Position numbers and translations under genes: made by a program
The notes under the pieces: model-generated
The model's input: the letters and a program-made list of their open reading frames with translations, nothing else
What the model was told of the DNA's origin: nothing
Databases searched by the model: none
Shown here: positions 60,982 through 64,000 of the stretch, one piece after another
How positions within the stretch are numbered: position 1 is the first letter of the stretch
Layout of the letters: each line of letters starts with the position of its first letter
Assembly: GCF_030503895.2 (NCBI RefSeq)
Contig: NZ_CP129970.2
Location: 1,180,001 to 1,244,000 of the forward strand
DNA from: Marivirga arenosa
GTDB taxonomy: Bacteria; Bacteroidota; Bacteroidia; Cytophagales; Cyclobacteriaceae
Direction of reading: 5' to 3'
Length of the DNA stretch: 64,000 nt

Positions 60982-63912
60982 TTAAGACAAGATCCCTTCA
61001 ATATCTTCTTTACTTAAGCTTTTCATGAAGCTCTCTTCTGTACTAATTAAATCTCGAGCTAATGTTAGCTTCTTTTGTTGTAAGGCAAGAATTTTTTCTT
61101 CTACTGAATTTTTTGTGATGAATTTATAGGTAAAAACCTGCTGTTTTTGGCCTATTCTATGCGCTCTATCCACAGCTTGCTGCTCAATAGCAGGATTCCA
61201 CCAAGGATCTAATAAAAACACATAATCAGCAGCTGTTAAATTTAATCCTAGTCCACCCGCCTTCAAAGAAATTAAGAATACAGGAATGTCATCACTTTCT
61301 TGGAATAACTTTACTTGTTTTTGCCTATCCTTAGTAGTACCGTCTAAATAAGCGTATTTAATATGACTACGTTCTAAATAATCTTTAAATAAGGCCAAAT
61401 GCTTTACAAACTGACTAAACACTAATATTTTATGTCCTTTTGATATGATGGAGCTTAACATGTGGGTTACATCCTCCATTTTACCAGAATCCCCTTGATA
61501 CTCAGTATCGGTAAGTTTAGGGTGGTTTGCAATTTGACGCAACTGAGTTAACCCTTGTAAAAGAATCATTTGAGAACTTCTAATTCCTTTCTTCTCTATC
61601 TCATCCAAGATCATATCTCTGAAGTAATTTTTTACTTCTTCATACTTTTCTTCCTGCATGGTAGTCATACCTGAATAATGAATATTTTCAATTTTATCAG
61701 GTAATTCAGTTGCTACTTGCGACTTATGTCTTCGGAGAATGAAAGGCTTTATTAGAGTCGCTAGTTTTTGAGATTTATGCTCATCACGCTTTTTCTCAAT
61801 TGGCGTTACAAACTCATCTTTGAAGAATTTTTTATTCCCCAGAAGTCCCGGATTAACGAATGACATTTGAGACCATAAATCCATAGTACTGTTTTCAACA
61901 GGAGTACCTGTAAGTACTAATTTTCTTCTAGACTTCAGCTTCTTAACTGCTTTGGCAATATGTGAATCAGGATTTTTAATAGCCTGAGATTCATCAAGAA
62001 TAATATAATTGAAAAGGAATTCAGAAAGGATATCAATATCTAATCTAGTGATTCCGTAAGACGTTAAAATAAGATCATAATCTTCAAATTGTTTACTGTC
62101 TTTAATTCTATTGGTACCCGTATAAACAAATATTTTAAGGTCAGGAGTAAACTTTTCTGCTTCCGATTGCCAATTATATATGAGTGAGGTTGGCATTATG
62201 AGTAAGTTAGCATTAGTTCTGCCATTTTCCTTTTCAGATTGCAGCATTGCTAAAGTCTGAACTGTTTTACCGAGCCCCATATCATCCGCTAAACAACCTC
62301 CAAAATTATATTGATTCAAAAACTGCAGCCAATTAAATCCTTCCTTTTGATAAGGACGCAGTTCACCAGAAAAATCCTCTGGCATAGGATGGTCATCAAT
62401 CTGAGTGAAATCCTTCAGCTTTGCTAGTTTACGATCCATCTGAACTTTCGCTAGATTACTCTTATCCATTTCATTGACCAATGATAGATGATGCTTTCTC
62501 ATTTTCATTCTATCATCTTCTCCATTTTCCATGAAGCTGAATAATTCAGAATAATCTTCAAACCAGTGCGATGGAATAACAGCCGTTTGGTTATTAGGCA
62601 GCTGGAATTCAGTTTGGTTATTCAATATATGTTTACGGAGTTCTTTGAATGGAATTTCATACTCTCCAAACATTACTACAGCATTGATATCAAACCAATC
62701 AATCCCTTCTGAAATATCAATAGAGATGGATGATTTACCTACAAAGTAATTCTTTTCAGAATTCTGTTTTTCTTGTTGAATTTCAACCTCATTTTCTTCT
62801 AGCCAATCAACATTTTTAGAAATCCAGCTGAAAGCCTGTGTTTTAGGGGCTGTTAATTTGCCTTTTAAAATATCAAGGCCTCTGCTCGCCATGGCATCTC
62901 TCAAACTCTTTTCTTTCAGAATATTTCGAACTAATCGTTTGAATACAAATTGTCCATCTTCCTTTTCAACTTTAACAGAAACTTGCTCATTCTTTCCGAG
63001 TGAAAAAATATGATCACCATATTTAAATTTAAGTTCTAATAATAACTTACCCTCTTCGTTGGTTCCGGACTTATCATCATTAAACAGATCCATGCTTTTA
63101 CCAGAACTAGCGGCTAATTCAGAAATCTTTAAAATTGGAAAAGGTTCTTCTCTATAAGTCTTAATTTTGAAGCCTCTTGCGAATACATCAAAAGAAGCAA
63201 CTAAAGGAGCTACAAATTTTTTGAAATACGTTTCTTCCACTTTCTGTGGAATAGCTATAAATTTTTTATTTAGGAAAGGCTTTATTTTTTTACCATCAGG
63301 GTTTTTCTCAAAGGAATATAATTTTTGATCTACTATTAACCATGCGGGTTCATTACAAATGAGATAAGCTCCTTTATATTGAAACTCAAGTTTTTCACCT
63401 GCATGCTTTATGGTAGGAAAGTAATGCGTATTGTCTTCATTTTTTACAAAGTGGAAAAGTATGGTTGCCTTTTCTTCCATTATTTCAATCTGGCGCCATG
63501 CGGGTTCTCCATCATTTCCCATTTCAAAAAGCATTTTTCCTTTAATACGACTGAGAATTTCCGAACGCCTCTTTTCCATATAGCGCTCAATCTCATTTTT
63601 CACTAGTTCATTGCCACCATCAATATTATAGTTTTTATCAAAGAATTCAACAGGTTTCATTTTCTTCTTCGCAAACTTCCTAACCACCACATCCTGCTGC
63701 ATTTCATCCATCAGCTTTATCAACTCATAATCAACATCATCTAATCCTTTTGCAAACTCTCTAGCATTTTTCGAGGAAATATTTTGATGAGAAAAGGTTA
63801 ACTCTCCCCTTGAATTTTTTTGCACGACAAAAGACTCAAAAGTATAGCCCAAATACTCGTGCTCGAATAATGAATAGATTAGTTGAAAAGGTTGTGTGGT
63901 GTATACCTCCAT
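60982..63912 (-). CDS. SNF2-family DEAD/DEAH-box helicase
   Basis: ATP-dependent nucleic-acid remodelling enzyme. The first 520 residues have no recognised catalytic motif. The SNF2 core follows: Walker A DDMGLGKT near residue 543, the DESQ box near 641 and TGTPVENS near 665. The C-terminal helicase half has GGLGLNLTAADYVFLLDPWWNPAIEQQAVDRAHRIGQ near 895-930. 976 residues, full length. It leads the radA unit. Similar bacterial Swi2/Snf2 proteins include RapA-like transcription-recycling factors, but this one is not RapA by length or layout. Confidence 0.92.
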   Translation of the reverse strand: MEVYTTQPFQLIYSLFEHEYLGYTFESFVVQKNSRGELTFSHQNISSKNAREFAKGLDDVDYELIKLMDEMQQDVVVRKFAKKKMKPVEFFDKNYNIDGGNELVKNEIERYMEKRRSEILSRIKGKMLFEMGNDGEPAWRQIEIMEEKATILFHFVKNEDNTHYFPTIKHAGEKLEFQYKGAYLICNEPAWLIVDQKLYSFEKNPDGKKIKPFLNKKFIAIPQKVEETYFKKFVAPLVASFDVFARGFKIKTYREEPFPILKISELAASSGKSMDLFNDDKSGTNEEGKLLLELKFKYGDHIFSLGKNEQVSVKVEKEDGQFVFKRLVRNILKEKSLRDAMASRGLDILKGKLTAPKTQAFSWISKNVDWLEENEVEIQQEKQNSEKNYFVGKSSISIDISEGIDWFDINAVVMFGEYEIPFKELRKHILNNQTEFQLPNNQTAVIPSHWFEDYSELFSFMENGEDDRMKMRKHHLSLVNEMDKSNLAKVQMDRKLAKLKDFTQIDDHPMPEDFSGELRPYQKEGFNWLQFLNQYNFGGCLADDMGLGKTVQTLAMLQSEKENGRTNANLLIMPTSLIYNWQSEAEKFTPDLKIFVYTGTNRIKDSKQFEDYDLILTSYGITRLDIDILSEFLFNYIILDESQAIKNPDSHIAKAVKKLKSRRKLVLTGTPVENSTMDLWSQMSFVNPGLLGNKKFFKDEFVTPIEKKRDEHKSQKLATLIKPFILRRHKSQVATELPDKIENIHYSGMTTMQEEKYEEVKNYFRDMILDEIEKKGIRSSQMILLQGLTQLRQIANHPKLTDTEYQGDSGKMEDVTHMLSSIISKGHKILVFSQFVKHLALFKDYLERSHIKYAYLDGTTKDRQKQVKLFQESDDIPVFLISLKAGGLGLNLTAADYVFLLDPWWNPAIEQQAVDRAHRIGQKQQVFTYKFITKNSVEEKILALQQKKLTLARDLISTEESFMKSLSKEDIEGILS

Positions 63913-64000
63913 GAATAAAACTTATCAATCAAACAATTAACGTTAGGTTTTTAGTAAAATCAGAATTGAAATTTAATAAAATAGGATGGAACAAATAATG

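Noticed and set aside
63986-64000. ATG at 63986 with five codons before the window edge, divergent from the SNF2 gene.
   Set aside because: Too little sequence to tell a start codon from chance; no promoter element seen.
1-64000. Search for tRNA, rRNA, CRISPR repeats, insertion sequences, integrase or restriction genes and phage genes.
   Set aside because: None seen by reading; a proper tRNAscan and IS search was not possible here.

Overview
The window looks like an ordinary chromosomal segment of a member of the Bacteroidota, most likely order Cytophagales (a Marivirga-like organism is my best guess, unverified). The support is low G+C by eye, Bacteroidota-type promoter elements (TAnnTTTG) before many genes, type IX secretion C-terminal domains, a CruF/CrtD carotenoid pair, DUF4783 and DUF6438 proteins and a soluble short-LID adenylate kinase. 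I see no rRNA, tRNA, CRISPR array, insertion sequence or prophage.

Layout. 0.2-9 kb: grpE-dnaJ, obg, adk, an M42-like peptidase with hpt, upp with a Na/Ca exchanger, sdaA alpha chain and hemE. 9-13 kb: NhaD-like antiporter, Glu/Leu-type dehydrogenase, anmK. 13-25 kb: a long plus-strand block with coaX, an outer-membrane protein, a TPR protein, lptC, a CNNM/CBS protein, a PpiD-like foldase, DUF493, PCD, rsmI, DUF4105, an inositol monophosphatase and two tandem paralogous membrane proteins. 25-36 kb: small lipoprotein, M28 peptidase, gcvP, a miniature T9SS-CTD protein, lpxH, dps, ytxH, an XRE regulator with a likely autoregulatory operator, DUF6438, a decayed T9SS gene and a long RluA-type pseudouridine synthase. 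36-42.5 kb: SDR, CPA2 antiporter, lysA, outer-membrane protein, S41 peptidase.

42.5-43 kb is a 479-bp gap with a tight cluster of consensus DnaA boxes beside a very AT-rich stretch, an oriC-like arrangement. 43-57.5 kb: ClC channel/transporter, a small gene behind a sigma-54-like promoter, carotenoid genes cruF-crtD, an ECF sigma factor next to a Ser/Thr kinase-TPR protein, a second ECF sigma factor with a tiny partner and nth, a DASS transporter, plsC-like acyltransferase, pspC behind a second sigma-54-like promoter, two DUF4783 paralogues sharing a conserved sigma-54-like upstream element, and a UPF0316 protein. 57.5-64 kb: two small plus-strand genes, an outer-membrane protein, a small unknown gene, radA and a SNF2 helicase.

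How it fits together. Most content is housekeeping: chaperones, nucleotide salvage, envelope biogenesis (lptC, lpxH, ppiD, anmK), redox and ion homeostasis. The parts that deserve a second look are the DnaA-box cluster, a DnaJ that has lost exactly one of its two zinc centres, four sigma-54-like promoters between 45 and 57 kb (three of them around pspC and DUF4783 genes), the ECF-kinase pair, and several promoters whose spacing predicts leaderless mRNAs.
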